From assembly GCA_964439625.1 (NCBI GenBank), contig CAYTPI010000014.1, positions 1-64,000 on the forward strand: a DNA stretch of 64,000 nucleotides, read 5' to 3'. The stretch's first letter is position 1. Each line of letters opens with the position of its first letter. Source of the stretch: CAYTPI01 sp964439625. GTDB lineage: Bacteria; Chloroflexota; Anaerolineae; Aggregatilineales; UBA3940. Both the position numbers and the translations under genes were made by a program. The notes below the pieces were generated by a model. That model worked only from the letters and a program-made list of their open reading frames with translations, was not told the DNA's origin and ran no database searches. Below are positions 34,062-42,945 of this stretch, piece after piece.

Positions 34062-34370
34062 ATGCCAATTAAATTGAACAAACTCAAGCGGCGTGACCGT
34101 CAGCGGATTGAACGGATGCAGAAAATGTTAGAGGCCTCCCGCGTACAGAAAAAACTTGAGATGCTAGAGCACCCACACCCACTCTTAGCTGGTTTTAGTT
34201 TGAACATTTCGGAGCAAGAAGTTGACCACGTCAAAGAGTTAAACCCGACGCTCAAGAATAAAAACTCGCGCGCACTGAACTTGCTTGGACCCAAGCGCGA
34301 CCTTGACATCATGCCGGATATTAAGCCACCCACATTCAACCCCAACGCGAACTCAGGTGAAAACTACTAA
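34062..34370 (+). CDS. Small basic hypothetical protein, coupled to an HTH/IrrE-like gene
   Basis: This 102-residue protein has a strongly basic helical N-terminus (KLNKLKRRDRQRIERMQKML) with coiled-coil character and a Pro/Asn-rich C-terminal tail. The start follows GAAAGGACGAAAGAG. Its TAA overlaps the next ATG (TAATG), implying coupled translation with the regulator at 34370. It may be the partner of that regulator, in the manner of an antitoxin or adaptor, but there is no sequence proof. Confidence 0.65.
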   Translation: MPIKLNKLKRRDRQRIERMQKMLEASRVQKKLEMLEHPHPLLAGFSLNISEQEVDHVKELNPTLKNKNSRALNLLGPKRDLDIMPDIKPPTFNPNANSGENY

Positions 34371-35377
34371 TGTCTCTGGGTGAACGGATATCAGTTGCGC
34401 GCCAAGCTCGGGGGGCAAGCGTCAAAGAGTTAGCCGATGCGCTGGAGGTTGCCAGTCGATTTGTTAATGCGTGGGAAAGTGACGGCAAAGTACCGGATGA
34501 CCAAGAATTGGCAGCCCTTGCTGACGTTCTTTCTCTTCATCCTTATTACTTTGTTCGCAAAGACCCCCTGCCGGACTTAAAGCCGCTGTCATATCACTTT
34601 TTAGATTTGGATAATGATCTTAAAATGATCGTACATCGTTCTGGGCAGATGGCGCTTGATGAACTGCTGAACATCGAGCGGTTGATTGACCCGGCCTACT
34701 TGCCACAGGGGAACTACCCAGCAGGCTTCCCAGTTGATGTAGAAACCCTCGGTGATGTTGCAAAAGCCGCCGCCACACTGCGTCAAAGTTGGGGAGTAGA
34801 TGCACTGGCCCCTATTCCGCATGTAACCGATCTGCTCGATTCAAACGGTATTCGCGTACTGTCTGTGGTGGGCATGCCAATGGCGTTTGATGCCTGCCTT
34901 TTCTATGCGGAGGACTCAGCGGTCATCGTGATTGTCATCAACGGCAGCCTACCGGGTGATAGTCAGCGCTTTGGCATAGCCCGTGAACTGGGTACGGCCC
35001 TGCTGCGCAAATGCGCAGCCAACCAAACGGCTTTCTTCGCCCTGACGTTTCTAGCACCACCTAAAGCGGTGCGGGCAGTCGTTGGTGATCAAAAAGACTC
35101 GGTGGCCACTGAAGACCTCTACGGTTTGAAGCATCAGTTTGGCTTAAGCATGCGAATATTGGGGCCGTATCTGTTCCAGTTGGGCATTCTCAGCCAGGAT
35201 TATCTCAAGGCGTTGCTTGCGTATGAAGATGCAAATTGGGAGGCGTTCGAGCCGGGTGAACAAGTGCAGCCTGAAGTGATGTCACGCTTCAACCAGATGA
35301 TCACTATTTTGCAACAACAAGGGTACGAACAGGCACATTTGAGAGCGTTGTTAGGGATCCTAGAAGATGATGCTTAA
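34370..35377 (+). CDS. XRE-type HTH protein with degenerate ImmA/IrrE-like domain (copy 1)
   Basis: Residues 1-65 are a lambda-repressor-type HTH (GERISVARQARGASVKELAD, ALEVASRFVNAWESDGKVP). The rest is laid out like ImmA/IrrE proteins, whose zinc peptidase motif is HExxH. At the corresponding place this protein reads RFGIARELGTALL (R205, E206, T209), so both zinc-binding histidines are missing and peptidase activity is not expected. A beta-strand with VIVIVINGSLPGDSQ precedes it as in the family, and FALTFLAPPKAVRAVVG follows it. It is the only + strand copy of three such proteins that border the secretion-like locus. Confidence 0.75.
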   Translation: MSLGERISVARQARGASVKELADALEVASRFVNAWESDGKVPDDQELAALADVLSLHPYYFVRKDPLPDLKPLSYHFLDLDNDLKMIVHRSGQMALDELLNIERLIDPAYLPQGNYPAGFPVDVETLGDVAKAAATLRQSWGVDALAPIPHVTDLLDSNGIRVLSVVGMPMAFDACLFYAEDSAVIVIVINGSLPGDSQRFGIARELGTALLRKCAANQTAFFALTFLAPPKAVRAVVGDQKDSVATEDLYGLKHQFGLSMRILGPYLFQLGILSQDYLKALLAYEDANWEAFEPGEQVQPEVMSRFNQMITILQQQGYEQAHLRALLGILEDDA

Positions 35378-35446
35378 GCTGGCAATCTCCAGTAATTAAT
35401 AAAAGGTGTGGATAACCTAGGCCGTTTATATTTTCATATGTCAGTA

Positions 35447-36217
35447 TCAGCCAGCGGCCCGCCGGACTTGGGCGAACACAATCGCCATCACAATGAAGAC
35501 GACCATGATCGTAGTCACCGAGAAGCTGCTGGTAGCGAAGCTGAAGAAGTCAAACACAAGACCACCAATACCCAGCAGAATGACCATCAGGCCAGCAAAC
35601 AGTCGCCCGATATTTTTGCCGTCGCGCAGAAAATCATCGAACTGTTTAAAGTTCCGAGTGGAAGAAGTCATTTGAATTAGGCCCCAGAAGGCCAAACAAC
35701 CAACCGACACAATAAAGAACTGTGGGCTACCGACGGCACCAAGCAAGGCGGCACCAATAGCAAACATCAACAAGTACTTACTGAATTCCGCCTCGGTGAC
35801 CTCCTCATCAACATTGTCGCGCTTCTTTGATTTGCTAGAGGTCGTATACTGTTCCGAAGTTTCGTCTGAGCGATATTTGGTATAACCTGATTTGCCATTG
35901 GTCGGAATGTCGTATTCCCACCAGTTACCAAGGCTGGGGCCACCATAGCCTCCGCTCGTCTGACCGTATAAGCCGCTGCTGGTGCTGCGAATGCCAAGCA
36001 CCTTGCTGTAGTAAATGCGATCATAGCTGGCCCGCCGTGATGGATCACTGAGGACATCGCGGGCTTCGTTCAACATTTTGAACTGCGCATCAGCGTTGGG
36101 GCTATCGTTAACGTCTGGGTGAATCTTGAGGGCCCGTTTGCGGTACGCCTTTTTAATTTCTTCCTGCGTAGCGTCTGGTGAGACGTCTAAAATTCGATAG
36201 TAGTTTGCGTATGCCAT
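35447..36217 (-). CDS. J-domain membrane protein
   Basis: The N-terminal ~70 residues are a canonical J domain (YYRILDVSPDATQEEIKKAY, HPD at residues 33-35, then FKMLNEARDVLSDPSRRASY). It therefore probably recruits and stimulates an Hsp70. A glycine/serine/tyrosine-rich linker follows (SSGLYGQTSGGYGG). The C-terminal third has four hydrophobic helices (LLMFAIGAALLGAVG, FFIVSVGCLAFWGLIQ, LFAGLMVILLGIGGLVFDFF, TTIMVVFIVMAIVFAQV). It is the last gene of the - strand locus and convergent with the HTH gene. A membrane J-protein there might assist assembly of the secretion-like apparatus. That is inference. Confidence 0.85.
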   Translation of the reverse strand: MAYANYYRILDVSPDATQEEIKKAYRKRALKIHPDVNDSPNADAQFKMLNEARDVLSDPSRRASYDRIYYSKVLGIRSTSSGLYGQTSGGYGGPSLGNWWEYDIPTNGKSGYTKYRSDETSEQYTTSSKSKKRDNVDEEVTEAEFSKYLLMFAIGAALLGAVGSPQFFIVSVGCLAFWGLIQMTSSTRNFKQFDDFLRDGKNIGRLFAGLMVILLGIGGLVFDFFSFATSSFSVTTIMVVFIVMAIVFAQVRRAAG

Positions 36218-36327
36218 TAAAATCCCCAGGCACCCGGTTAACTTTACCTGTGCATTGTACCGTGCTCCGTAGCTACCAACACCAAAAAAACACGCTCTGT
36301 ATCATAAAATGATGCAGGAAGCCCGTG

Positions 36328-37335
36328 TTAGAAGCCCATACCACCTATGTCTCGGGTTTGTTTTTCGGCTTCTTCCATCAAATTCTCTTCCTCGTCGTCA
36401 ACGTCGATCTCTTCATCGATATCATGTGGTTGTTCATGCTGAACATCTAAGTTCTGGGCGTGGCCTTCAGCGCCGCCGCTTGTTCCCATATCATCATCGT
36501 CACCCGAGGTAGTTGACGTCGTTGTTTGCTCCTGTGATGGTTGGCTTGGTAATCCAAGCGGCCTTACCTCGGGGCTGCCCCCGCGCTCGTTTGCACCGAC
36601 CGAATCTATAAGGATGACATCATCACTGATTTTTGTCAGGTCTTGCTCTGTAAGCTTAGCTGCTTTGTGCGCCCCAATGACTGTAGAGACAAGCCCGCGC
36701 ATAAAGTGCGAGCGGCGTTCGTCGTCTTGAATGGCACGCACGTAAGCATCAAGCGATGGATCATTCAATAAGTTAATGTCATTATCGGTCAACACAACAC
36801 CGCTTTTGAAGACGAGGTCAAGCCCGTTTCTATTTAACAGGCCGCTGTCTTCCATGGTGTTGGCAAAATCGACTGGCTTCATAAAGTCAATCCCGCGCGA
36901 TTGAAAAATATCGATCAGGCGGTCGTCATTGGTTACAACTGTATTTGATTGCCCTTCCGACCCCGGCAGCAGGGCCATGGCAACAATTATCTGTAAGTCT
37001 TTCGGGTAGCCGCGCAGCTCCCGCTTGAGGTTCATGAACTCCATCTGGCGAGACCGTGAACCAAAGAACTCCTCGATAATGTGAGCTTCACCTTCGTGCC
37101 ATTGGCTGCCATGTGTGGGCCCATCCGGGCGAACACGTCCTTTCGTTTCTTTATCACCTTTGGTTTCGTCATCGACGAAGTCGGGGATGAAGCCGACATC
37201 ATCGTCGAAGAGATCGACAAGAATATCCTTGTAGTCTGATGGCATTAAGTCTTCTAGCTCTTCAGCGGAATCCGGCGCAAATAGAAACTGCGTATTGAGG
37301 TTTCCACCCTGTAGTATTGGTCTGCTCATATTCAT
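36328..37335 (-). CDS. Hypothetical acidic protein with a possible PIN-like segment
   Basis: No family was firmly recognised. The segment LQIIVAMALLPGSEG, then VVTNDDRLIDIFQSRGIDFM, resembles the C-terminal half of PIN nuclease domains, in which the Asp of TNDDRL binds metal. The N-terminal part is Asp-rich (ILVDLFDDDVGFIPDFVDD) but does not show a clear first Asp motif, so activity is uncertain. The C-terminal ~90 residues are low-complexity acidic (DIDEEIDVDDEEENLMEEAE). The start is 18 bases after the stop of the HTH/IrrE-like gene upstream, consistent with one operon. Confidence 0.6.
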   Translation of the reverse strand: MNMSRPILQGGNLNTQFLFAPDSAEELEDLMPSDYKDILVDLFDDDVGFIPDFVDDETKGDKETKGRVRPDGPTHGSQWHEGEAHIIEEFFGSRSRQMEFMNLKRELRGYPKDLQIIVAMALLPGSEGQSNTVVTNDDRLIDIFQSRGIDFMKPVDFANTMEDSGLLNRNGLDLVFKSGVVLTDNDINLLNDPSLDAYVRAIQDDERRSHFMRGLVSTVIGAHKAAKLTEQDLTKISDDVILIDSVGANERGGSPEVRPLGLPSQPSQEQTTTSTTSGDDDDMGTSGGAEGHAQNLDVQHEQPHDIDEEIDVDDEEENLMEEAEKQTRDIGGMGF

Positions 37336-37352
37336 TCACCCTTTAGTGTTCG

Positions 37353-38486
37353 TTAAACGGCGGTTTCTGCAGTGTCTGATGTTACGATTAGGTCGTCTTC
37401 GATGGAGTCGAAGTACGCGTCGATTTCATCTTCAGAGAGCGTTTCACCGAGGGAAAGCATCGTCTCCCATGTATTATCATCTAATTGCAGTAGTTCTGCT
37501 GCACGCTCTTTTGAAATCTCACCTTCTGCAACAAAGCGGGCTGCTTTCTGAATCGCATATGTGGGTACTTCAGGGGCGTAGGGGCCACCAGGCTCAGCCA
37601 AAATCCATGCGTCTGTCCGGAAGCGTCGCATCCAGTAATCATAAGTCTCATGCGGGATAAGCTGATGGCTGGCGATGCGCGTCAACAAAAAGCGCATACT
37701 AATACCGTAACGTATCTTGAGCTGGTGAAGCTCACTCATTTCAATTTGTGTACGGTTTCTGCCTATCTCCCGCCGAAGCACGCGCGCTGGCATTAACAGG
37801 CTGCCAGCAAAATGCGATGCTATCTGCCAGCTTGGGTTTTTCAGCATGAAGTACGCTAATTCGCGTACCATTGTAAAGCGTTGGTAGTCACCGGGGAGGG
37901 TTGCACGCGTCAGAATAACTGGCATGGGGAAGTCCCCCATGGAGAGCATCGCAACCGAGTCAAGTTGACCAAACCCGGTGATCATCCCAACTTTGATGCC
38001 ATGCTTAGCCAGCAGCCCAGATAAATCCTGGAGGGGGGTCGTCATCCCCAAGTCCCACGCATGACGGAGTGCATTGGCAGCTTCAACGGCTTCCTTGGCG
38101 GTCGTCACTTCCATCGGGAAGCCCTCGGGGAACTGCCCGATTGGCAGTTCTTCCAATGGGACTAAGGCTTCTAAATCAAGATAGTTTTCCAGCCAGAAGA
38201 TCGCTTGGGCAATAATGATGTCGCGTTCGGTGTCCGGCATTCGGTCGAGTGCATGCGATAGCAATTGTAGGTTAACCAGTGGAATGTTGCGTAAGAAGAA
38301 GCTGAGCTCAACATCTAAATATTCAGCCGCATTCCACAGGAACTCTGTCGGAATCTCGATGTCCTCTTCATTTTCGTATGCCAGAATTGTGTCGGGGTCA
38401 ACCCCAAGCATCTCCCCCAGTTCCTCTGGTGAAACCAGTTGAACCAAACGAGCAACCTTCAGCCGGATACCCTGGTTTGTTGCCAT
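37353..38486 (-). CDS. XRE-type HTH protein with degenerate ImmA/IrrE-like domain (copy 2)
   Basis: The HTH is at residues ~6-65 (IRLKVARLVQLVSPEELGEM, LGVDPDTILAYENEEDIEIP). The IrrE-like core includes HGIKVGMITGFGQ, PVILTRATLPGDYQ and the motif region RFTMVRELAYFML. Here the canonical HExxH is replaced by R208-E209-L-A-Y212. The downstream ASHFAGSLLMPARVLRREIG and LKIRYGISMRFLLTRIAS segments correspond to the helices after the zinc site in ImmA/IrrE proteins. The domain fold is probably kept but without zinc catalysis. It is closely similar to the copy at 40037-41124 and lies between two unknown proteins of the secretion-like locus. Confidence 0.78.
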   Translation of the reverse strand: MATNQGIRLKVARLVQLVSPEELGEMLGVDPDTILAYENEEDIEIPTEFLWNAAEYLDVELSFFLRNIPLVNLQLLSHALDRMPDTERDIIIAQAIFWLENYLDLEALVPLEELPIGQFPEGFPMEVTTAKEAVEAANALRHAWDLGMTTPLQDLSGLLAKHGIKVGMITGFGQLDSVAMLSMGDFPMPVILTRATLPGDYQRFTMVRELAYFMLKNPSWQIASHFAGSLLMPARVLRREIGRNRTQIEMSELHQLKIRYGISMRFLLTRIASHQLIPHETYDYWMRRFRTDAWILAEPGGPYAPEVPTYAIQKAARFVAEGEISKERAAELLQLDDNTWETMLSLGETLSEDEIDAYFDSIEDDLIVTSDTAETAV

Positions 38487-38552
38487 CTACAGTAACTCCC
38501 GTGAGTTTTGGTCACATCTACTAGAATGCAGCCCATTTACTTGGTTTAGCAC

Positions 38553-39854
38553 CTATCGCCCACCTCGCCCGCCGAGGCCACGAATGTCTTCTCTCATCCC
38601 TTTGACTGACACCTGCATCGCCAGAACATCCAGTTGAGCTCGGGCAATTTGCTCATTGATATCGCTCAAAGTCGGTGGCCTTTTACCTGGCACTGAGCTA
38701 CCCGGCAGCACATTCGCTGGGAGATGTGATTGAAGTGTGTTCCTACTATTTGTCATCAACTGAGTTAAAGAGGGATCGGCTGGGCCTCGAAGAGAAGACA
38801 CAACACCTGTTAAGCCTTGTCCTTTTCTCTGCTGCATGTCTGGGCTTAAGTTGCCTTGAACCGTTGGGCCAATTGTTCTGCTGGGGTCTACTTTGCCTTG
38901 GCCTGCCTGATGCTGACCATTGAGGAAAGCGCCCATGAATTTACCAAACTCTTGGTCGGCTGCCATCCCTTGCATAGCCCCCATCAATAGGCCGAGATTT
39001 TGTTGATCAACGCCACCGCCGAAATTCATACCGAGCAAACCCGCCAGTTCAAAGGTGCGGTCACCACGGGTGCCGTCTTGGCCTTTGGCTGCTTTTTGGG
39101 CCTCTTCCATCTTCTTCCACATATCACCGGCGACTTTGTGCGGTGCATACATCGGCTTGAGCACGCGGTCTTTGTAGTAGATCATGTAGAAAGCGTCATA
39201 GGCACGAGTCTTTGTATCCATGAAGCTGATGTAGAGTTCCGCGAGGAAGCTGAAAATCCCCGCCTTCGACTTTGCAACGCCGTCCAGCAGCCGCTTTTTA
39301 TTGCTGAACTTCCACGTTTTCTCGTAGGTCTTGGGGTTGGCATCTTTCTTGAACCAGTCTCGTACATTCTTTAACTGCATCTTGTACGTATTTTGCTCAA
39401 GTGGAGACATGTATTTGGCCCGCTCTTCGGGCGAGGCTTTATCGTAGTCAAAATCTTTGGGGGGCCAGGGCTTGCTCGGTATGGGCAGGCCGATGACCTC
39501 AGGCGTGAGCTCACCCGGGTTCATCTGGTATTGGTTCCCTGGTATACCGCCCGCAGCACCGCCTTCACCGCCGCCGGAGCCGTTCATCTGGGCTTGGCGC
39601 AGGATGCCAGCTAACAACAGGTTGCCACCGCCGCCGCTCCGACCCATGGCGCTGCCCAAACCACTTGTATCCGGGCCGCTGTCGCTGGCTTGAAGCTGGG
39701 CCAAGCCCAGCATCCATTCTGCAACTTGGTCATAACCTGCCTTTACTTCTGGGGGCATGGTTCCAGCCAGTTCTTCTTGACTCTTCATACCGCCCGTTAT
39801 GGCGGCCGTGGTACCGCCCGTGGGCAGTTTACGATCTTGGGGGTTGGGTGTCAT
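38553..39854 (-). CDS. Hypothetical Gly/Gln-rich protein of the secretion-like locus
   Basis: This 433-residue protein is of unknown function. It has no signal peptide or membrane segment. The N-terminal third is low complexity (MGRSGGGGNLLLAGILRQAQ, then GGGEGGAAGG). The central part is Lys- and aromatic-rich and likely helical (YKMQLKNVRDWFKKDANPKT, FSFLAELYISFMDTKTRAYD, YYKDRVLKPMYAPHKV). The C-terminus is a helix ending in Gly/Arg (DVLAMQVSVKGMREDIRGLG). It sits between two HTH/IrrE-like genes, which suggests a shared role, perhaps as a substrate or partner of these proteins. Confidence 0.6.
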   Translation of the reverse strand: MTPNPQDRKLPTGGTTAAITGGMKSQEELAGTMPPEVKAGYDQVAEWMLGLAQLQASDSGPDTSGLGSAMGRSGGGGNLLLAGILRQAQMNGSGGGEGGAAGGIPGNQYQMNPGELTPEVIGLPIPSKPWPPKDFDYDKASPEERAKYMSPLEQNTYKMQLKNVRDWFKKDANPKTYEKTWKFSNKKRLLDGVAKSKAGIFSFLAELYISFMDTKTRAYDAFYMIYYKDRVLKPMYAPHKVAGDMWKKMEEAQKAAKGQDGTRGDRTFELAGLLGMNFGGGVDQQNLGLLMGAMQGMAADQEFGKFMGAFLNGQHQAGQGKVDPSRTIGPTVQGNLSPDMQQRKGQGLTGVVSSLRGPADPSLTQLMTNSRNTLQSHLPANVLPGSSVPGKRPPTLSDINEQIARAQLDVLAMQVSVKGMREDIRGLGGRGGR

Positions 39855-40036
39855 AGTTCATCCTTTCCAACGGTCCCCTTGCGTCGTCGTCTGCAAGGCT
39901 ATCTGGAAATACCAAATGCATTTATTTAACGTGTTATCAAATAGAATCAGCCAACTGTATAGCTCTGAGAAGTGCCTGTGACAACCCCTGCCGTGTTGGC
40001 TGCTCCCTCATTGAACAGATCATACTATGGTAGGGG

Positions 40037-41124
40037 TTACTCTACCCCCACGAATTCTTCAGGTGCTTCTTCCAGAGACGGGTCAAGCAGTTGAGCACCC
40101 AGTGATAGGATGATATCCCATGTGCGTTGATCGAACTCGAGCATCTCTGCGGCGCGTTCTTGCGTGATCTCGCCTTCAGCCATCAGGCGCATCGCCATCT
40201 GCAACATGAAGGTAGGACCTTCTGGTGTGTATTCCCCGCCCGGCTCACTGAGCGTCCACCCGCCGTCGCGGAAGCGCTGCATCCAGAAGTCGTAGGTTTC
40301 CTTAGGGATCAGCTTGAGGCTGGCGAGGCGCGTCAGCAAGAAGCGCATGCTCATGCCGTAGCGCGTCTTGAGCATGAACAGTTCCGCCAGTTCGATCTCC
40401 GTGCGGTTGGTGCCGATCTCCTCGCGCAGTACCTCGGCGGGCATCAGCAAGCNNNNNNNNNNATCTGGCGGCTGGGGTTGTCCAACATGAAGTAGGCCAA
40501 CTCACGCGCCATCCCGAAGCGCTGAAGGTCACCGGCAAGGCCCGCCCGCATCACAATGATCGGCAGCGGGAAGTCGCCCGTAGAAAGAAAGGCCGCTGCG
40601 TCAAACTGGCCCACACCACTGATCGCGCCGATCTTGAACCCCAAGCGGCTCAGCGTCGCCGATAAGTCCGCCAGCGGCGTGGCGACGCCAAGGTCCCAGG
40701 CCTGCCGCAGTTGGGCCGCCGCGTCTGAGGCTTCCTTCGGCGTGTTGACCGTCATCGGGAAGCCAGCCGGGTACTCGCCGACCGGCACCTCTTCGACGGG
40801 CAAGAAGGACTCGAGGTCCAGGTAGTGCTCCAGCCAGAAGACTGTCTGCGCCACAATGACGTTCTGCTCGGCTTGGTCAAAGCGGCTGAATGTATCGGAG
40901 ACGGCATTGACGCTGGTCAGGGGCAGCTGCCGCAGGAAATAGCTCAGTTCCACCCCTAAAATTTGGCTGGCATCCCACAAAATTTCCGGTGGCACTTCGT
41001 CGTCGCCTGACTCATATTGGACGAGGGCCGCTGTATCGACATCTAAGGCTGTCGCCAGTTCGTCAGAGGTTACCCCCTTGACCATCCGGGCGACTTGCAG
41101 TCGTATTCCGTCATTGGTTGGCAT
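40037..41124 (-). CDS. XRE-type HTH protein with degenerate ImmA/IrrE-like domain (copy 3), interrupted by an assembly gap
   Basis: The N-terminal part reads from ATG 41124 (GIRLQVARMVKGVTSDELAT). It continues through the IrrE-like core to RFGMARELAYFMLDNPSRQ, where HExxH is again replaced (R207-E208-L-A-Y211). Ten N follow, and the protein resumes as LLMPAEVLREEIGTNRTEIE to a stop at 40037. The two halves are in different frames only because the N run is a placeholder. By comparison with copy 2 about 20 bases are missing (residues like ASHFAG). The gene is therefore probably intact in the organism, about 365 residues, and is the closest paralogue of copy 2. Confidence 0.75.
40453..40462. other. 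Assembly gap (10 N) inside the copy 3 gene
   Basis: The ten N are a placeholder. The flanking codons are Gln-Ile before and Ser-Leu-Leu-Met after (on the - strand). The paralogue has six intervening residues, so the true missing length is probably close to 20 bases. Confidence 0.95.
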
Positions 41125-41178
41125 GTTGTTTTATCTCCATGGTGTGGTTGTTACAGGTACCTTTATTAACTATTACAT

Positions 41179-42945
41179 TTACAGTTGCTGCTGCTGCCGC
41201 TGCTGCTGCTGCTGCCGCTGCTGCGCCATTTGCTGTATTTGTTCTTGAATATTTTTGCCGGGATCCGGCTTCGGGAGCTTACCAACCGACGGCTGAGGCT
41301 TATCAGCCGCTACATGCGACCTCCCACGTGGCCCTTCCCCTTCACCGTTCCACTGAGCGCGCAGAGCTTTGAATTTATCCCCACCAGCCGCACGCTGGAT
41401 CTTGCCTAGTTCTTTGGCACGCTCTTGGCGCCGTCTCTCGAGAAACTTGTCCGTCTCGGGAGTTTCATTGTCTGCTCGTATATGCTCAAGGGGCTTGGGA
41501 TCTAATGAGCGCCCAACTGCTTTGTTGCCCTTTTGCGGTTTCTCACGCCCCGTTGCATACTTCTCGTCTCTCTGTATCGCTGCTTCGCGCTCTTGAACAA
41601 GCGCCTCCTCAATAGTCTGCTGGTTTTCGGGATTATTTCTGTCGAGTCCTAACTTTTCCGCCATCCGTCGTTGCTCTGCCCCTGGCTGAGCTGTCACAGA
41701 TTGCCCGGGCGCTTCCATTGTTGTGCGAGCCTGCCCCGGATTTGGTCCGCGCAGCTTGGCGATCTCTTGCTGCAACTGGGTCATCTCTTGGCGTAAATTC
41801 CCGACGGTTTGCGTTAACCCTTGCATAGCCTGACCGAGTTCAGATGTTGGCAAGCTCGGGTTGCTGGCAGCAAACTGACCACCGATGCCGCTCTGCTGCT
41901 GCTGCAGGCCCTGCTGTTGTAAGGCCATACCCATCGCTTGTAGCATCTGCCCCATAAACTGCTGCTGGTTGAAAGGCTGCTGCTGCATGCGCTGCTGCCC
42001 GCCAATATCCGCGCCCATCATCTTGGCAAGGAACTGAACCAACTGCAGCAGCAGGTTGCCTGCTTGCTGCTGCCCTGCTTGCTCCAAAGGCCTGCCGCCA
42101 GCCAGCTCTTGCAGGGTACGCATGGAGTCTTGGGGTCCCTCTTTGATGCGCGAAGCCTCCTTACCCTTGCCGGGGCCTGTTTCGCCTGGGGCTGCTGGCT
42201 TCGGTGCTGCCTTATCCTGTGGAATGCGATAATCACGAAACCTAGGCTTCGGTTCCGTCCTATAAGCGAATTTAAAGTCTGGGCTGACTACGCCTGATTT
42301 ATCCATCATGTCGCGGACGCCAGCGTTGTCTTTGTGCTTAATATTTTCCTGTTTGAAGCCCGTCTTCCCCCAGTGTTTTGTGTGTTCTTTGGCGGCCCGT
42401 TCCAAATCTTTATCAGGGTGAATAATGCTGAGCTGCGTGTTGCTTAAGTCAGTATCTTTGTATTGGTTGAGGGCATTACGCATGCGCCCTTGGGCTTTGA
42501 TCTTCTGGTAAATTTCTTCGCGGCGCTGTTTCCATTCTTTTGAGCCCTCCCTAAGACCAGAACCTGCCAGTTGACTTTCAGCATCCAGCATAGCCTGGCG
42601 CTTGCCTTCTGCAGAGTCACGGCGGAATCTTGAGCGACCATCCTTACCGTCAATATCCTTATTTTCGGCTAGATCGATAACCACAATCGAAGGATCTTCT
42701 TTCCGCAAGCCTTTGATCATCTCTTTGACTTGTTTATGCTGGTGGTCACCTTGTGTGTCACCAAATGGGTTCAAAAAATTGTCGCTATGTGCTGTGCCAC
42801 CACCGCGACTGCGACTAAACCAACCCTTTTTTTGAGAGATGGCATTACTGTCAATCACTATAATTTGACTGGGTGGTTTTTTTGGTTGTTGCTGCTGCTG
42901 CGGCGGCGGCGGCGCCGGCGGCACTCCCTGCTGCTGCTGTTCCAT
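41179..42945 (-). CDS. Gln-rich protein with possible PIN-like N-terminus
   Basis: This 588-residue protein is flanked by poly-Gln/Pro tracts at both ends (MEQQQQGVPPAPPPPQQQQQ and a terminal QQQQRQQQQQRQQQQL). After the first tract, PSQIIVIDSNAISQKKGWF resembles the first strand of PIN nucleases (hydrophobic strand ending Asp-x-Asn). Later LSIIHPDKDLERAAKEHTKH could be the distal PIN motif. The match is loose. A middle section is Gln-rich (QQRMQQQPFNQQQFMGQMLQ), then comes a coiled coil (LRQEMTQLQQEIAKLRG) and a charged tail. The start overlaps the stop of a 41-codon ORF (TAATG), so the two are translationally coupled. Function is unknown. Confidence 0.65.
   Translation of the reverse strand: MEQQQQGVPPAPPPPQQQQQPKKPPSQIIVIDSNAISQKKGWFSRSRGGGTAHSDNFLNPFGDTQGDHQHKQVKEMIKGLRKEDPSIVVIDLAENKDIDGKDGRSRFRRDSAEGKRQAMLDAESQLAGSGLREGSKEWKQRREEIYQKIKAQGRMRNALNQYKDTDLSNTQLSIIHPDKDLERAAKEHTKHWGKTGFKQENIKHKDNAGVRDMMDKSGVVSPDFKFAYRTEPKPRFRDYRIPQDKAAPKPAAPGETGPGKGKEASRIKEGPQDSMRTLQELAGGRPLEQAGQQQAGNLLLQLVQFLAKMMGADIGGQQRMQQQPFNQQQFMGQMLQAMGMALQQQGLQQQQSGIGGQFAASNPSLPTSELGQAMQGLTQTVGNLRQEMTQLQQEIAKLRGPNPGQARTTMEAPGQSVTAQPGAEQRRMAEKLGLDRNNPENQQTIEEALVQEREAAIQRDEKYATGREKPQKGNKAVGRSLDPKPLEHIRADNETPETDKFLERRRQERAKELGKIQRAAGGDKFKALRAQWNGEGEGPRGRSHVAADKPQPSVGKLPKPDPGKNIQEQIQQMAQQRQQQQQRQQQQL
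41185..41223. repeat. CTG/CCG trinucleotide repeat encoding the C-terminal Gln tract
   Basis: An imperfect run of CTG units with interspersed CCG lies at the very 3' end of the Gln-rich gene. On the coding strand it reads CAG (Gln) with CGG (Arg). Similar CTG-rich stretches occur at 41891-41925 and near 42889-42940 in the same gene. Such runs can change length by slippage in steps that keep the frame. Confidence 0.7.

Noticed and set aside
41179..42945. CTG-rich stretches considered as a CRISPR or satellite array
   Set aside because: They are trinucleotide runs within a coding frame, without spacers or regular unit length.
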